A DNA stretch of 64,000 bases from JACCTU01 sp963809175 (lineage in GTDB: Bacteria > Actinomycetota > Thermoleophilia > Gaiellales > Gaiellaceae). The notes under the pieces were generated by a model, which worked only from the letters and a program-made list of their open reading frames with translations, ran no database searches and had not been told where the DNA came from. The translations under genes were made by a program, and so were the position numbers. Where the stretch lies: contig CAWEIK010000001.1 of the NCBI GenBank assembly GCA_963809175.1, positions 992,001 to 1,056,000 of the forward strand, given 5' to 3'. Below, in pieces: positions 1 to 8,038 of the stretch. Positions within the stretch are counted from its first letter, which is position 1. Each line of letters opens with the position of its first letter.

Positions 1-2
1 TC

Positions 3-770
3 AGCGCGGCGCTCGAGCTCGCCGAACGCTCGGGGTTCCCGTGTGACCTCCTCCGCTCGAAGATTCTCGAGGGGCGCTCGCGGTGCTACCGCCGGCAGCG
101 CGACTTCGAGGCCGCGAAGGAAGACGTCGAGCGCTCGCTCGAGCTCGCGTGCGCCGTCGACGACCGCTCCGCGATGGCGAGCGCCTACTTCCAGGCCTCC
201 GTGCTCGCCGAGCGCGAGGGTCACTGGGTGCTCGCGCGGAAGTACGCGGAGCAGGCCAAGTCGATCTACGAGGATCTCGCGGAGCACCGGCACGTCGGCC
301 GGCTGCACAACAACATCGGCGGCCTGACTTTCTCGCTCGGGAAGGCCGACGAGGCGATCCCGCACCTCAAGGAAGCGTTCCGCATCGCCCTCGACCTCGG
401 CAACGACGCCGACGCCGCGCAGGCGATTTCGTCGCTCGCACAGGTCCATCTTCGCATCGGGCATCTCGAGCAGGCCGAGGAGCAGTCTCGCCATGCGCTG
501 CGTTTGCTCGAAGGCCGCGTCGATTTCCTCGACGAGATCGGCAACGCGCAGCTCGTCCTCGGCCGCTCGCTCCTCGAGCAGGGGCGGCTGGACGACGCGG
601 AGAAGCAATTCCATGCCGCCGACGCCACGTTCGAACAGCTCTCGTCGGTCAGCCACCGTGCCGCCGCCTGGGTCGCCCTCGGCGATCTCGCGACGCGCCG
701 TGGCGACGACCGCGAGGCCGCCCACGTCTACCGCCGCGCCGCAGAGGCGCTGCAGGACTTCCGCTTCTAA
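3..770 (+). CDS. TPR-repeat protein, 5' end outside window (probable C-terminal part of an HTH-TPR regulator)
   Basis: The frame is open from base 3 to the TAA at 770 (255 residues visible), so the start lies upstream of the window. The product is entirely helical, with repeated TPR-like pairs of the form AxxxxxLGxxxxAxxxxxxA, for example around HLKEAFRIALDLGNDADAAQ and the final RGDDREAAHVYRRAAEAL. The pattern matches the C-terminal half of the XRE-TPR protein at 17091-18408, so I infer the same family, but any N-terminal DNA-binding domain is out of view. A 33-codon secreted-type peptide gene starts 24 bases downstream with its own ribosome binding site. TPR sensor plus downstream peptide is the layout of RRNPP quorum-sensing pairs. 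It could also be a plain TPR protein. Confidence 0.75.
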   Translation, partial: SAALELAERSGFPCDLLRSKILEGRSRCYRRQRDFEAAKEDVERSLELACAVDDRSAMASAYFQASVLAEREGHWVLARKYAEQAKSIYEDLAEHRHVGRLHNNIGGLTFSLGKADEAIPHLKEAFRIALDLGNDADAAQAISSLAQVHLRIGHLEQAEEQSRHALRLLEGRVDFLDEIGNAQLVLGRSLLEQGRLDDAEKQFHAADATFEQLSSVSHRAAAWVALGDLATRRGDDREAAHVYRRAAEALQDFRF

Positions 771-794
771 CGAGAGGAGGTGAACGCAAACACA

Positions 795-896
795 ATGATG
801 AAAGCTCGCCTCACCCACCTCGCCCTCTTCGCCGCTCTCGCAGCGTCGTTCCTCGGCAAGCTCGGCTTCCTCGGCTATTCCGACGGCGTCTGGTAA
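795..896 (+). CDS. 33-residue secreted-type small peptide (putative signalling peptide)
   Basis: A short reading frame starts with ATG ATG at 795 and ends TAA at 896, with a strong GAGAGGAGG Shine-Dalgarno sequence (772-780) 14 bases upstream. The product begins MMKARLTH, continues with a hydrophobic core (LALFAALAASFLG), and ends in the short tail GYSDGVW, as expected for a pre-peptide with a signal-like N-terminus. It lies between the TPR gene and the lipoprotein gene at 918 with no terminator between, so it is probably co-transcribed with the TPR gene. Its last residues share D-G-x-W with the second small peptide at 18537-18623, which also sits beside a TPR regulator. Function is inferred from context only. 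It is too short for homology-free certainty. Confidence 0.55.
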   Translation: MMKARLTHLALFAALAASFLGKLGFLGYSDGVW

Positions 897-917
897 CACC
901 CTCGCTACAGTCGAGGC

Positions 918-1793
918 GTGCGCGCCGCCGCAGTCCTTGCTCTCGGTCTCGTGCTGACCGGGCTCGGCTGTGGCTCGAATGACGCCGCCTCGACGGCGCA
1001 GGCCGAACCCCGGCCTGGGTCTCTCGAAGCGTTGTGGAAGCGCCCGGGCGAGGACGTCGCACTCGTGATGGGCACGTCCGACTACGCACCCGGCCTGGCG
1101 CGGGTCTCGTTTCTCGTGCTCACGGACCGAGCCCGGCCGATCGAACGGCCGACGGCTCGCGTGTGGCTCTCGCTCGCCCTCGACCAGGCGCCCTTCCTCA
1201 CCGGGACGGCGCGGCTCGAGGACGTCGGCAAGGGCCAGAAGATCTACGTCACCGATCTCGACATCCCGGGACCTGGCAAGTACTTCCTGCTGGCCGAGCC
1301 CGTCGGTGGCACGCCGATCCAGGGCGTGGGCAACGTCGTCGTCGAGGAGCAGACGAAGTCGCCGGCAGTCGGCGACGTTGCGTTTCCGTCCAAGACGCCG
1401 ACGCTCGCGGATGCTCCGGCCGAGAAGTTGACGACGCAGAACCCGCCGGACACCGAGCTGCTGCGGGTCTCCGTCGCGGACGCGCTCGCGCGCAAGGAGT
1501 CGTTCGTCGTCGCCTTCGCGACGCCGAAGTTCTGCGCGAGCCGAACGTGCGGGCCTGTTGTCGACGTCGTCGACGCAGTGCGACGCCGCGTCCCCGGGAT
1601 CGAGTTCATCCACGTCGAGATCTACGAGGAGAACAACCCGGCGCTCGGTGTGAACCGGTGGGTCCGGGAGTGGAAGCTCCCAACCGAGCCGTGGGTGTTT
1701 CTCGTCGGTCGGAACGGGAGGATCAAGGCGAAGTTCGAGGGCGCCGTCTCCGAGCGGGAGCTCGAAGCTGCCGTCCGCCGGCTGCTGAGGTAG
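918..1793 (+). CDS. Lipoprotein with C-terminal thioredoxin-like domain
   Basis: GTG start, 291 residues. The N-terminus is a lipoprotein signal: MRAAAVLALGLVLTGLGC, with a lipobox ending at Cys18. Residues about 35-150 look like a beta-rich extracytoplasmic domain (LWKRPGEDVALVMG...). Residues about 180-291 look like a thioredoxin fold: FVVAFATPKFCASRTCGPVV carries a C-x4-C motif in the usual active-site position, followed by a VEIYEENN strand and WVFLVGRNGRIKAKFEG, which resembles the cis-Pro strand and the last beta-hairpin of TlpA/Trx proteins. The C-x4-C spacing differs from the standard C-x2-C, so disulfide reductase activity is uncertain. It probably acts outside the membrane in thiol or metal chemistry. 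The neighbouring rhodanese gene fits a sulfur theme. Confidence 0.7.
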   Translation: MRAAAVLALGLVLTGLGCGSNDAASTAQAEPRPGSLEALWKRPGEDVALVMGTSDYAPGLARVSFLVLTDRARPIERPTARVWLSLALDQAPFLTGTARLEDVGKGQKIYVTDLDIPGPGKYFLLAEPVGGTPIQGVGNVVVEEQTKSPAVGDVAFPSKTPTLADAPAEKLTTQNPPDTELLRVSVADALARKESFVVAFATPKFCASRTCGPVVDVVDAVRRRVPGIEFIHVEIYEENNPALGVNRWVREWKLPTEPWVFLVGRNGRIKAKFEGAVSERELEAAVRRLLR

Positions 1794-1836
1794 TCGGGTA
1801 GGGTTCACTTCAAATCGGGAAGTAATGGAGGGAGCC

Positions 1837-2682
1837 ATGGCTGACAACGGGTACGCAAAGCCCGTGCTCGTGACGACCGACTGGTTGTCCGAGCACCTCG
1901 GCGACGAGGGTCTCGTCGTCGCAGAAGTCGACGAGAACCCGGACCTGTACGACGAGGGTCACATCCCGGGCGCGATCAAGCTGCACTGGCGCGACGACCT
2001 GCAGGACCCGGTCGAGCGCGACCTCGTCGAGAAAGACGCGTTCGAGCAGCTCATGGGCTCGCGCGGGATCTCCAACGAGACGACGATCGTCCTCTACGGC
2101 GACAAGAACAACTGGTTCGCCGCCTACGCGTACTGGTACCTCAAGATCTACGGCCACGAGGACGTGCGCATCCTCGACGGCGGACGGCAGAAGTGGATCG
2201 ACGAGAGCCGCGAGCTGACGACCGACGAGCCGCAGGTCTCGCCGGCGTCGTACTCCGCGCGGGAGCGCGACGAAACGATCCGCGCGCGGCGCGATGCGGT
2301 GCGCGAGACGATCGGTCGCGACGCGCTGGTCGACGTGCGCTCGCCGCAGGAGTACTCGGGCGAGCTGATCGCCGCGCCGGGGTACGAGCAGGAAGGCGCC
2401 CAGCGTGCGGGGCACATCCCGACCGCCCAGTCGATCCCGTGGGCTCAGGCCGTCAAGGACGACGGCACCTTCAAGAGCGCGGCCGAGCTGCGCGAGCTCT
2501 ACGGCGCCAAGGGGATCACCCCCGACCGCTCCGTGACGGCCTATTGCCGCATCGGCGAGCGGAGTGCCCACACGTGGTTCGTCCTTCGCGAGCTGCTCGG
2601 GTACGAGGACGTGCGAAATTACGACGGCTCGTGGACCGAATGGGGCAACCTGATCGACGTGCCGATCGAGCGGGGCTCCTAG
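1837..2682 (+). CDS. sseA: Sulfurtransferase (tandem rhodanese, thiosulfate/3-mercaptopyruvate type)
   Basis: Two rhodanese domains, about 281 residues. The first domain (LVTTDWLSEHLGDEGLVVAEVDENPDLYDEGHIPGA) lacks a catalytic Cys. The second carries the active loop TAYCRIGERSAHTW with Cys in C-R-x-G-x-R, typical of thiosulfate-type enzymes. It transfers sulfane sulfur to thiophilic acceptors in the cytoplasm. I chose ATG 1837 (MADNGYAKP) because GGAGGGAG sits just before it. An in-frame ATG at 1825 is also possible. A hairpin pair overlaps and follows the stop codon. Confidence 0.9.
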   Translation: MADNGYAKPVLVTTDWLSEHLGDEGLVVAEVDENPDLYDEGHIPGAIKLHWRDDLQDPVERDLVEKDAFEQLMGSRGISNETTIVLYGDKNNWFAAYAYWYLKIYGHEDVRILDGGRQKWIDESRELTTDEPQVSPASYSARERDETIRARRDAVRETIGRDALVDVRSPQEYSGELIAAPGYEQEGAQRAGHIPTAQSIPWAQAVKDDGTFKSAAELRELYGAKGITPDRSVTAYCRIGERSAHTWFVLRELLGYEDVRNYDGSWTEWGNLIDVPIERGS

Positions 2683-2714
2683 GAGCCCCTCCGGGGGAAC
2701 CCGTGGTTCCCCCG
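2672..2714 (+). terminator. Hairpin pair after the sulfurtransferase gene
   Basis: A palindrome GGGGCTCC-TA-GGAGCCCC spans the stop codon (2672-2689). It is followed by a perfect 10-bp stem CGGGGGAACC/GGTTCCCCCG with a 3-base loop (2692-2714). There is no long T-run, as usual in GC-rich actinobacteria. It probably ends the sulfurtransferase transcript. Confidence 0.55.
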
Positions 2715-2806
2715 TGTCCCCCCTCCTTCTTCGCGCGGAAATTCTGGCGTTTCGTAGGCTCCGGCGGGGTCACGCCCCCGCCTCCGCCGCGTAGCGTCCC
2801 GTCTCC

Positions 2807-3458
2807 ATGGAGATCGCCGTCGATTCCTTGCCGGGCAACGCCGCCAAGATTCGGCTGCTGCTCGACCTCGTCGAGCGGCGGCCGGCTCGCGTGCTCGACG
2901 TCGGCTGCGGCGACCTCTCGCTCTGGGCTGCAGTGCGCGAACGACCGGAGGTCGTCGGCGTCGACGCGCGGCTGCCGCCGCCGAAGGTGTCGGGAATCGA
3001 GACACGCGAGCTCGACGCGCGCGCGCTCGACTACGACGCCGAGTTCGACGCGGTCGTCTCCACGCAGATGCTCGACGACGTCGCCGAATGGCGTGACGTG
3101 CTCCGTGGGATGCGCGACGCGCTGCGGCCCGGCGGCACGCTCTTGCTCACGTGCGACTCCGGCGACGTGGCGCGGCCGTGGCGGGCGCGGCTACGACGGC
3201 GTCCCGCGCGGGCCTCGGCTCGAGGAGCTGAGGGCTGCGACGCGTGACCTGGGCCTCGAGGTCGAGACGCTGCGCCGCTACGGGCGCCGAGACCTGAAGG
3301 CGCTCCAGGGCGAACTGGACGGCGCGGGCAGGCTCGAGACGCTGCGGCTCGAGGAGTCGCTCGAGCCCGACGACCCGCGCGAGTGGAGGCTGCTCTACCT
3401 CAGAGCCGGTCGCCCAGGCGCTCAACCACCACCTGAGGGATCCGAGCGGCGGGGCTGA
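2807..3458 (+). CDS. SAM-dependent class I methyltransferase, frameshifted
   Basis: Starts ATG 2807. The N-terminal frame encodes a Rossmann methyltransferase with motif I VLDVGCGDLSLW, motif II VVGVDAR, and FDAVVSTQMLDDV and LRPGGTLLLTC further on. Near 3182-3190 the frame breaks: the continuation (RGYDGVPRGPRLEELRAATRDLG to LYLRAGR) lies in the frame one base on and ends at 3458. One extra base in the run GGCGGGCGCGG would explain it. Read together, the protein is about 217 residues. The last 58 bases overlap the 3' end of the convergent SDR gene. The substrate is unknown. The break could be an assembly error or a real mutation. Confidence 0.65.
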
Positions 3459-4080
3459 GCCGGAGCAGCAGCCGGACGATCTCCGCGCAGTCCTCCGGTT
3501 GGATCATCTCCTCGTTCGACATGCCGGTCCACGCCGCCATCGGCGTGTCGACGAAGCCGGGGCAGAGCGCGCAGATGCGGATGCCGTCGCCCTCGAGCTC
3601 GCGATTCATGGAATTGGTCAGCGAGATCACGCCGGCCTTCGACGCGCCGTACGCGGCCAGCATCGGAGTCGGAACGGTGCCCGCGATCGAGGCGAGATTG
3701 ACGACGAGCCCGCGCGACTCACGCAGCATCGGGATCGACTCCCGCGTGACGATGAACGTGCCGCGCAGGTTCACGTCGAGCTGCAGGTCCCACTTCTTCG
3801 TGCTCATCTGCTCGACGGGTCCGCCGAGACCGACCCCGGCGGAGTTGACCAGCACATCGAGCCGGCCGAACCGTTCGGCGTGCTCGCGCACGAGCCGCTC
3901 GCAGTCTTCTTCCTCGGCGACGTTCGCGATCACCGTGTGGGCGCCGAGCTCGCCTGACGCCGCCTCGAGCTTCTCCGGCGTGCGCGCTGAGAGCGTGAGC
4001 TCGAATCCCTCGTCGCGCAGCATCCGCGCGATCGCGAGCCCGATCCCTGACGATCCGCCGGTGATCAGGGCTGCGCGCAC
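3400..4080 (-). CDS. Short-chain dehydrogenase/reductase (SDR)
   Basis: Classical SDR: the N-terminal NAD(P) motif AALITGGSSGIGLAIARML contains TGxxxGIG, then NSAG (LVNSAGVGLGG), a catalytic Ser in LASIAGT, and the Y-x3-K pair in AAYGASKAGV. About 226 residues from the GTG at 4080, where homology to SDRs begins. An in-frame start at 4179 would add 33 atypical residues across two hairpins, so I prefer the shorter form. It oxidises or reduces a carbonyl/alcohol substrate that cannot be named from sequence. It converges with the methyltransferase and is divergent from selD. Confidence 0.85.
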   Translation of the reverse strand: MRAALITGGSSGIGLAIARMLRDEGFELTLSARTPEKLEAASGELGAHTVIANVAEEEDCERLVREHAERFGRLDVLVNSAGVGLGGPVEQMSTKKWDLQLDVNLRGTFIVTRESIPMLRESRGLVVNLASIAGTVPTPMLAAYGASKAGVISLTNSMNRELEGDGIRICALCPGFVDTPMAAWTGMSNEEMIQPEDCAEIVRLLLRLSPAARIPQVVVERLGDRL

Positions 4081-4098
4081 GAACGGGTTCTTAGCAGG

Positions 4099-4191
4099 TT
4101 CGGCGTCGCCTACGCCGAAAACACGCGCGGGGGAGCCCAGAATTGCTCCTCCCTCTCCCCTGACGGCGGCCCTGAACAAGGGCCGCCGTCA
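4099..4191. other. Two perfect hairpins in the SDR/selD divergent gap
   Basis: First hairpin 4099-4119: TTCGGCGT/ACGCCGAA with a 5-base loop. Second hairpin 4161-4191: TGACGGCGGCCCT/AGGGCCGCCGTCA, a perfect 13-bp stem with loop GAACA. Both lie upstream of two divergent genes. They are therefore not ordinary end-of-gene terminators unless a gene has been lost here. The second would be in the selD leader if transcription starts before it. I found no tRNA-Sec or other RNA gene in the gap. Confidence 0.45.
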
Positions 4192-4283
4192 ACGTTCCAC
4201 AGCGGGAATACGAGCGAACCGACCGACGTCTCTAGACGAAAGGACCGTGGCTGCCTACAGTTGCGGCGTCGAGAGGAGCCTGG

Positions 4284-5321
4284 ATGTCGTCCCAGACTTA
4301 CCCGGTGAAGCTGACGGAGCTTGCGAGCTGCGGCGGCTGTGCAGCGAAGTACTCGGCGGCGAAGCTGGAGGAGCTGCTGCGCGGCTTTGTTCCGGTCGAG
4401 GCGGAGAACCTGCTCGTCGGCCTTGCGCCGGCGGACGATGCCGCCGTGTACAAGCTCGACGACGAGCGGGCGATCATCTTCACGCTCGACTTCTTTCCGC
4501 CGGTCGTGGACGACCCGGCGGACTACGGCGCGATCGCCGCGACGAACGCGCTCAACGACGTCTTCGCGATGGGCGGCACACCGTTGCTCGCGCTCTCGAT
4601 CGCTGCGTTCCCGGAAGAGCTGCCGATCGAGATGCTCGGCGCGATCTTCGCGGCAGCCGACGCGCAGGTGCGCGCGGCCGGCGGTCTGCTCGCGGGCGGG
4701 CACACGATCCGAGACGAGGAGCCGAAGTACGGGCTCGCGGTCGTCGGCACGGTGCACCCCGACGGGATCTGGCCGAAGAGCGGCGCGCGACCGGGCGACT
4801 CGCTCTTCCTGACGAAGCCGCTCGGAACCGGGCTGATCATGACCGGCTTCAAGCAGCAGGTGACGGGCACGATGCCGCTCGAGCGCGCGGTTCGCTGGAT
4901 GCGCACGCTGAACAAGGACGCTGCGGACGTGCTGCGCGGATCGGCTCCCAACGCCGTCACGGACGTGACGGGCTTCGGCCTGTTCGGGCACGCGCACGAG
5001 ATGGCGTCGCGGAGCGGCGTTGCGTTCGTGCTCGAGTCGGAGCGCTTCCCCGCGATCGACGGCGCGCTGGACTGCGCGCGCAAGGGCGTGCGCACGAGCG
5101 GTGACCCGAGGAACCGCGAGTTCGCGTCGAGTCACGTGACGCTCGAGCGAGTCGCGCCGACGTTCGACGCGCTCGGCTACGACCCGCAGACCGCCGGCGG
5201 GCTGCTCGTGTCGCTGCCGCGCGAGCGCGGGCCTGCGCTCGAAGCCGAGTTCGAGCAGCACGGTCTGTTCATCCGGCGGATCGGCTCCGTGGAGGAGGGG
5301 GCGGGAGTCCTCGTTCGTTGA
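4284..5321 (+). CDS. selD: Selenide, water dikinase SelD
   Basis: 345 residues, ATG start with GAGAGGAG 9 bases upstream. SelD makes selenophosphate from selenide and ATP, the selenium donor for Sec-tRNA or selenouridine. The glycine-rich N-terminal loop is LASCGGCAAKY with Cys16 and Cys19 where other SelDs have Cys or Sec. Asp residues of the ATP/Mg site are visible in LAPADDAAVYKLD, FTLDFFPPVVDDP and TNALNDVFAMGG. The C-terminal half carries LLAGGHTI and VTDVTGFGLFGHAHEM of the AIR-synthase fold. The next gene overlaps by TTGA. No selA, selB or selU gene lies in the window, so the downstream selenium use is not known here. Confidence 0.95.
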   Translation: MSSQTYPVKLTELASCGGCAAKYSAAKLEELLRGFVPVEAENLLVGLAPADDAAVYKLDDERAIIFTLDFFPPVVDDPADYGAIAATNALNDVFAMGGTPLLALSIAAFPEELPIEMLGAIFAAADAQVRAAGGLLAGGHTIRDEEPKYGLAVVGTVHPDGIWPKSGARPGDSLFLTKPLGTGLIMTGFKQQVTGTMPLERAVRWMRTLNKDAADVLRGSAPNAVTDVTGFGLFGHAHEMASRSGVAFVLESERFPAIDGALDCARKGVRTSGDPRNREFASSHVTLERVAPTFDALGYDPQTAGGLLVSLPRERGPALEAEFEQHGLFIRRIGSVEEGAGVLVR

Positions 5322-5848
5322 CCGGCCGCGGGATGATCCACGGCCGGTTCCAGCCGTTCCACAACGGCCACCTCGAGTACCTCGCGGGCGCTGCAGAGCG
5401 CTCGCCCGAGGTGTTCGTCGGGATCACGAACCCCGACCCCGCGCGGATCAAGCCCGAGCCATCCGACCCGCTGCGCCACCTTCCCGAGTCGAACCCGTGG
5501 TCGTACGCCGAGCGACTGCTGATGGTCAAGGCCGCAGCAGCCGACCTCGGTCTCGACCTCGCGCGCGTGCACGTCATTCCCTTCCCCGTCAACGAGCCCG
5601 AGCTCTGGGCCGCGTACGTCCCCGACGGCGTGACGCAGTACATCCGGCTCTTCTCGGAGTGGGGCGGGACGAAGCTCGATCGTCTGCGCGCTGCCGGCTA
5701 CGACGTCGTCGTCCTCGACGAAGGCGCCGAGAAGGGCGTCTCGGGCGCGGATGTTCGTGCCGCAATCCGCGACGGCGGCGACTGGCAGTCGCTCGTGCCG
5801 CCGGGCGTCGCGCGCGTGATCCGCTCGCTGGAGCGCGTCCCCGCCTAG
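5318..5848 (+). CDS. nadM: Nicotinamide-nucleotide adenylyltransferase (NadM-type nucleotidyltransferase)
   Basis: Cytidylyl-transferase-like fold, 176 residues. The HxGH signature is in GRFQPFHNGHLEYL, and the C-terminal SGADVRAAI matches the ISSTxxR-like ATP site. Spacing and length resemble archaeal-type NMN adenylyltransferases, which convert NMN plus ATP to NAD. The TTG start at 5318 overlaps the selD stop (TTGA). ATG 5333 (MIHGRFQ) is an alternative that removes only five residues. Gene order selD, nadM, apgM, ctaA, PAC2 is co-directional and nearly gapless. Substrate identity is inferred from motif pattern, so it could be a related adenylyltransferase. Confidence 0.75.
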   Translation: MTGRGMIHGRFQPFHNGHLEYLAGAAERSPEVFVGITNPDPARIKPEPSDPLRHLPESNPWSYAERLLMVKAAAADLGLDLARVHVIPFPVNEPELWAAYVPDGVTQYIRLFSEWGGTKLDRLRAAGYDVVVLDEGAEKGVSGADVRAAIRDGGDWQSLVPPGVARVIRSLERVPA

Positions 5849-7096
5849 ATGTACCCGATCGTCGTCGTCCTGCTCGACGGGCTCGGCGACCGCGCGCACG
5901 ACGTCCTCGGCGGCCGGACCGGGAACGAGGCCGCGCGGACGCCGAACCTCGACGCGCTCTGCGCGCGAGCGTCGTGTGGGGTCCTCTACGCAGTCGGGCC
6001 TGGGCGCGCGCCGTCCTCTGAGGTCGCGCACTGGTCGATGCTCGGCTATCGCCCCGACGAGTTTCCGGGCCGGGCCGTGTTCGAGGCGGTCGGCCGCGGG
6101 CAGGCGGTCGATCCGGAGCACGTGTTCGCGTACGCAGCGCTGCGACCCGCGGAACACCGCGACGGCGGCTGGTGGCTGACGGGTCGCCCTGATCCCGAGC
6201 GCGACGCGGAGGAAGCCGAGCGCCTCGTCGAGCGCTGCGCGGAGCTCGAGGTGGACGGGCTGACCTTCTCGCTGACCCACGTCTGGCGCGGCGAGGCGGT
6301 GCTGCGCGTGTCCGGTGGCGCCGACCCACGCGTGACCGACAGCGATGCGTTCTTTCGCGACCGGCACCCGGTCCTTCGGCCGCAGGCTCTCGTTCCCGAA
6401 GCGGAGCGCACGGCGCGCGCGGCAGAGGAGTGGACGCGCGAGGTGATGCGCCGCCTCGAGGGCGAGCAGTTCAACGTGATCACGCTCAAGTGGTGGGGAC
6501 GGCCGACCCGCGTGCCGTCGTTCCTCGAACGGCACGGCGTGGGCGGGACGTTCGTCGGCGAGTCGGCCTTCCTGCGCGGGCTCGGTGCGTACGTCGGCCT
6601 CGAGCCTGTCGTCGAGCCCGAGACGGACGACCCGGTCGACGATCTGCGCAGGCGGCTGGAACACGTGCGCGCGCGACTCGACCGCGGCGAGACGTTCGTC
6701 TTCGTGCACCAGAAGACGACCGACGCCGCCGGGCACACGAAGGATCCCCGCGTGAAACAGGCGACGATCGAGCAGCTGGACGTGGTCTTCTCCGAGCTCC
6801 CCGTCGACCGCGCGATCGTCTGCGTGACCGGAGACCATGCGACGCCGGCGTCACCCGACGTGATCCACTCGGGCGACCCCGTGCCGCTCGTGGTCGCAGG
6901 CCCTGGCGTGCGCGCCGACGAGGTGAGCGAGTTCGGCGAGGACACCTGCGCCCGGGGCATCCTCGGCCATCTGCGTGGCCCCGACCTGATGCCGGTGCTC
7001 CTGAACGCCGCCGACCGGCCGCTCTTCCTCGGCTCCCGCCCCACGCCCTTCGACGGCGCCGACGGCTACCCGGCCCTGCTCGAACCACTCGACTAG
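5849..7096 (+). CDS. apgM: 2,3-bisphosphoglycerate-independent phosphoglycerate mutase, archaeal ApgM type
   Basis: 415 residues, ATG directly after the previous stop. Alkaline-phosphatase-superfamily fold: metal-binding Asp in VVVLLDGLGDR, the phosphoserine nucleophile region RAPSSEVAHWSMLGY, an AAALRPAE-type middle domain, then HQKTTDAAGHTKD and VCVTGDHATPASPDVIHSGD, which hold the remaining metal ligands. It interconverts 3- and 2-phosphoglycerate in glycolysis/gluconeogenesis. The motif order matches ApgM better than GpmI (which is about 510 residues). Confidence 0.88.
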   Translation: MYPIVVVLLDGLGDRAHDVLGGRTGNEAARTPNLDALCARASCGVLYAVGPGRAPSSEVAHWSMLGYRPDEFPGRAVFEAVGRGQAVDPEHVFAYAALRPAEHRDGGWWLTGRPDPERDAEEAERLVERCAELEVDGLTFSLTHVWRGEAVLRVSGGADPRVTDSDAFFRDRHPVLRPQALVPEAERTARAAEEWTREVMRRLEGEQFNVITLKWWGRPTRVPSFLERHGVGGTFVGESAFLRGLGAYVGLEPVVEPETDDPVDDLRRRLEHVRARLDRGETFVFVHQKTTDAAGHTKDPRVKQATIEQLDVVFSELPVDRAIVCVTGDHATPASPDVIHSGDPVPLVVAGPGVRADEVSEFGEDTCARGILGHLRGPDLMPVLLNAADRPLFLGSRPTPFDGADGYPALLEPLD

Positions 7097-7105
7097 GCTC
7101 GACCC

Positions 7106-8029
7106 ATGGACGCCGAGGCGCACGTTGGCGCGCGCACGCGCTCGTTCGAGGTCTCGACGCAGCGCTTCAGGAAGCTCGCGCTCGCGTCTGCGATCTCGCT
7201 CTACGTGATCATCTGGTCCGGCGCGACCGTGCGGCTCACGGGCTCGGGCCTCGGCTGCGAGGGCTGGCCGGGATGCTCGCCCGGCGCGGTCTTCCCCGAG
7301 CAGAGCTACCACTCGTTCATCGAGTTCGGGAACCGCGTCGTCAGCATCTTCCCGATCCTGCTCTCGCTCGCGACGGCGGCGAGCTCGCACTTCGTGCGCG
7401 GACTGCCGCGGTGGTTGAAGACGACTGCGTGGGCCGCTGCGCTCGGCACGATCGCGCAGGCGCCGCTCGGCCTGATCACGGTGCGGGTCGACCTCGATCC
7501 CGTCGCGGTGATGTCGCACTTCCTGCTCGCGATCGCGGTGCTCGCCGCGGCGGTCGTCGTCGCGGTCGAGGCCTGGCGTGTCGATCGCGGCGCGGGCTCG
7601 CGGTTCGTCTCGCGACGGGTCGCGCAGCTCGGCCTGGTCTTCGCCGCGCTGACGCTCGTCGTCGTCGTCACCGGCACGTTCGTGACCGCGAGCGGTCCGC
7701 ACGCGGGCGACCCGGACGTCGTCGACCGGCTCGGGAACATCGAGCGCACGATCTGGGTGCACGTTCGCGCGACAGCGGTGTTCGGCGTGCTCTTGCTCGG
7801 CCTCGTGCTGTACCTCCGCCGGCACGCGCCGGCGATCGTCATGCGCGTCGCGTACCTCCTGCTGGCGCTCGCGGTGACGCAGGCAGTCGTCGGCGAGCTC
7901 CAGTGGCGGAACGCGTTGCCCTGGTGGCTCGTGCTCATCCACGTCGTGCTCGCCGCGGGCATCTGGGCGACTGCTGTGTGGCTCGTGACGCTCTTCTGGC
8001 GTCCGACCGCCTCCAGCGTTCGCCCGTAA
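7106..8029 (+). CDS. ctaA: Heme A synthase CtaA/Cox15
   Basis: 307 residues with about eight membrane segments. It oxidises the C8 methyl of heme O to make heme A for cytochrome c oxidase. Supporting motifs: GATVRLTGSGLGCEGWPGC with a Cys pair in the first outside loop, an FIEFGNRVVS helix with the conserved Glu and Arg, and MSHFLLAI, IWVHVRATAVFG and LVLIHVVLAAG with the heme-ligand His residues. Length and the CEGWPGC loop are typical of Gram-positive-type CtaA. The cytochrome oxidase genes themselves are not in the window. Confidence 0.92.
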   Translation: MDAEAHVGARTRSFEVSTQRFRKLALASAISLYVIIWSGATVRLTGSGLGCEGWPGCSPGAVFPEQSYHSFIEFGNRVVSIFPILLSLATAASSHFVRGLPRWLKTTAWAAALGTIAQAPLGLITVRVDLDPVAVMSHFLLAIAVLAAAVVVAVEAWRVDRGAGSRFVSRRVAQLGLVFAALTLVVVVTGTFVTASGPHAGDPDVVDRLGNIERTIWVHVRATAVFGVLLLGLVLYLRRHAPAIVMRVAYLLLALAVTQAVVGELQWRNALPWWLVLIHVVLAAGIWATAVWLVTLFWRPTASSVRP

Positions 8030-8038
8030 ACTGACGTG

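Noticed and set aside
4080..4284. A tRNA-Sec or SECIS-type RNA near selD
   Set aside because: No acceptor/T-arm pattern or TCA anticodon loop could be folded from the gap; only simple hairpins are present.
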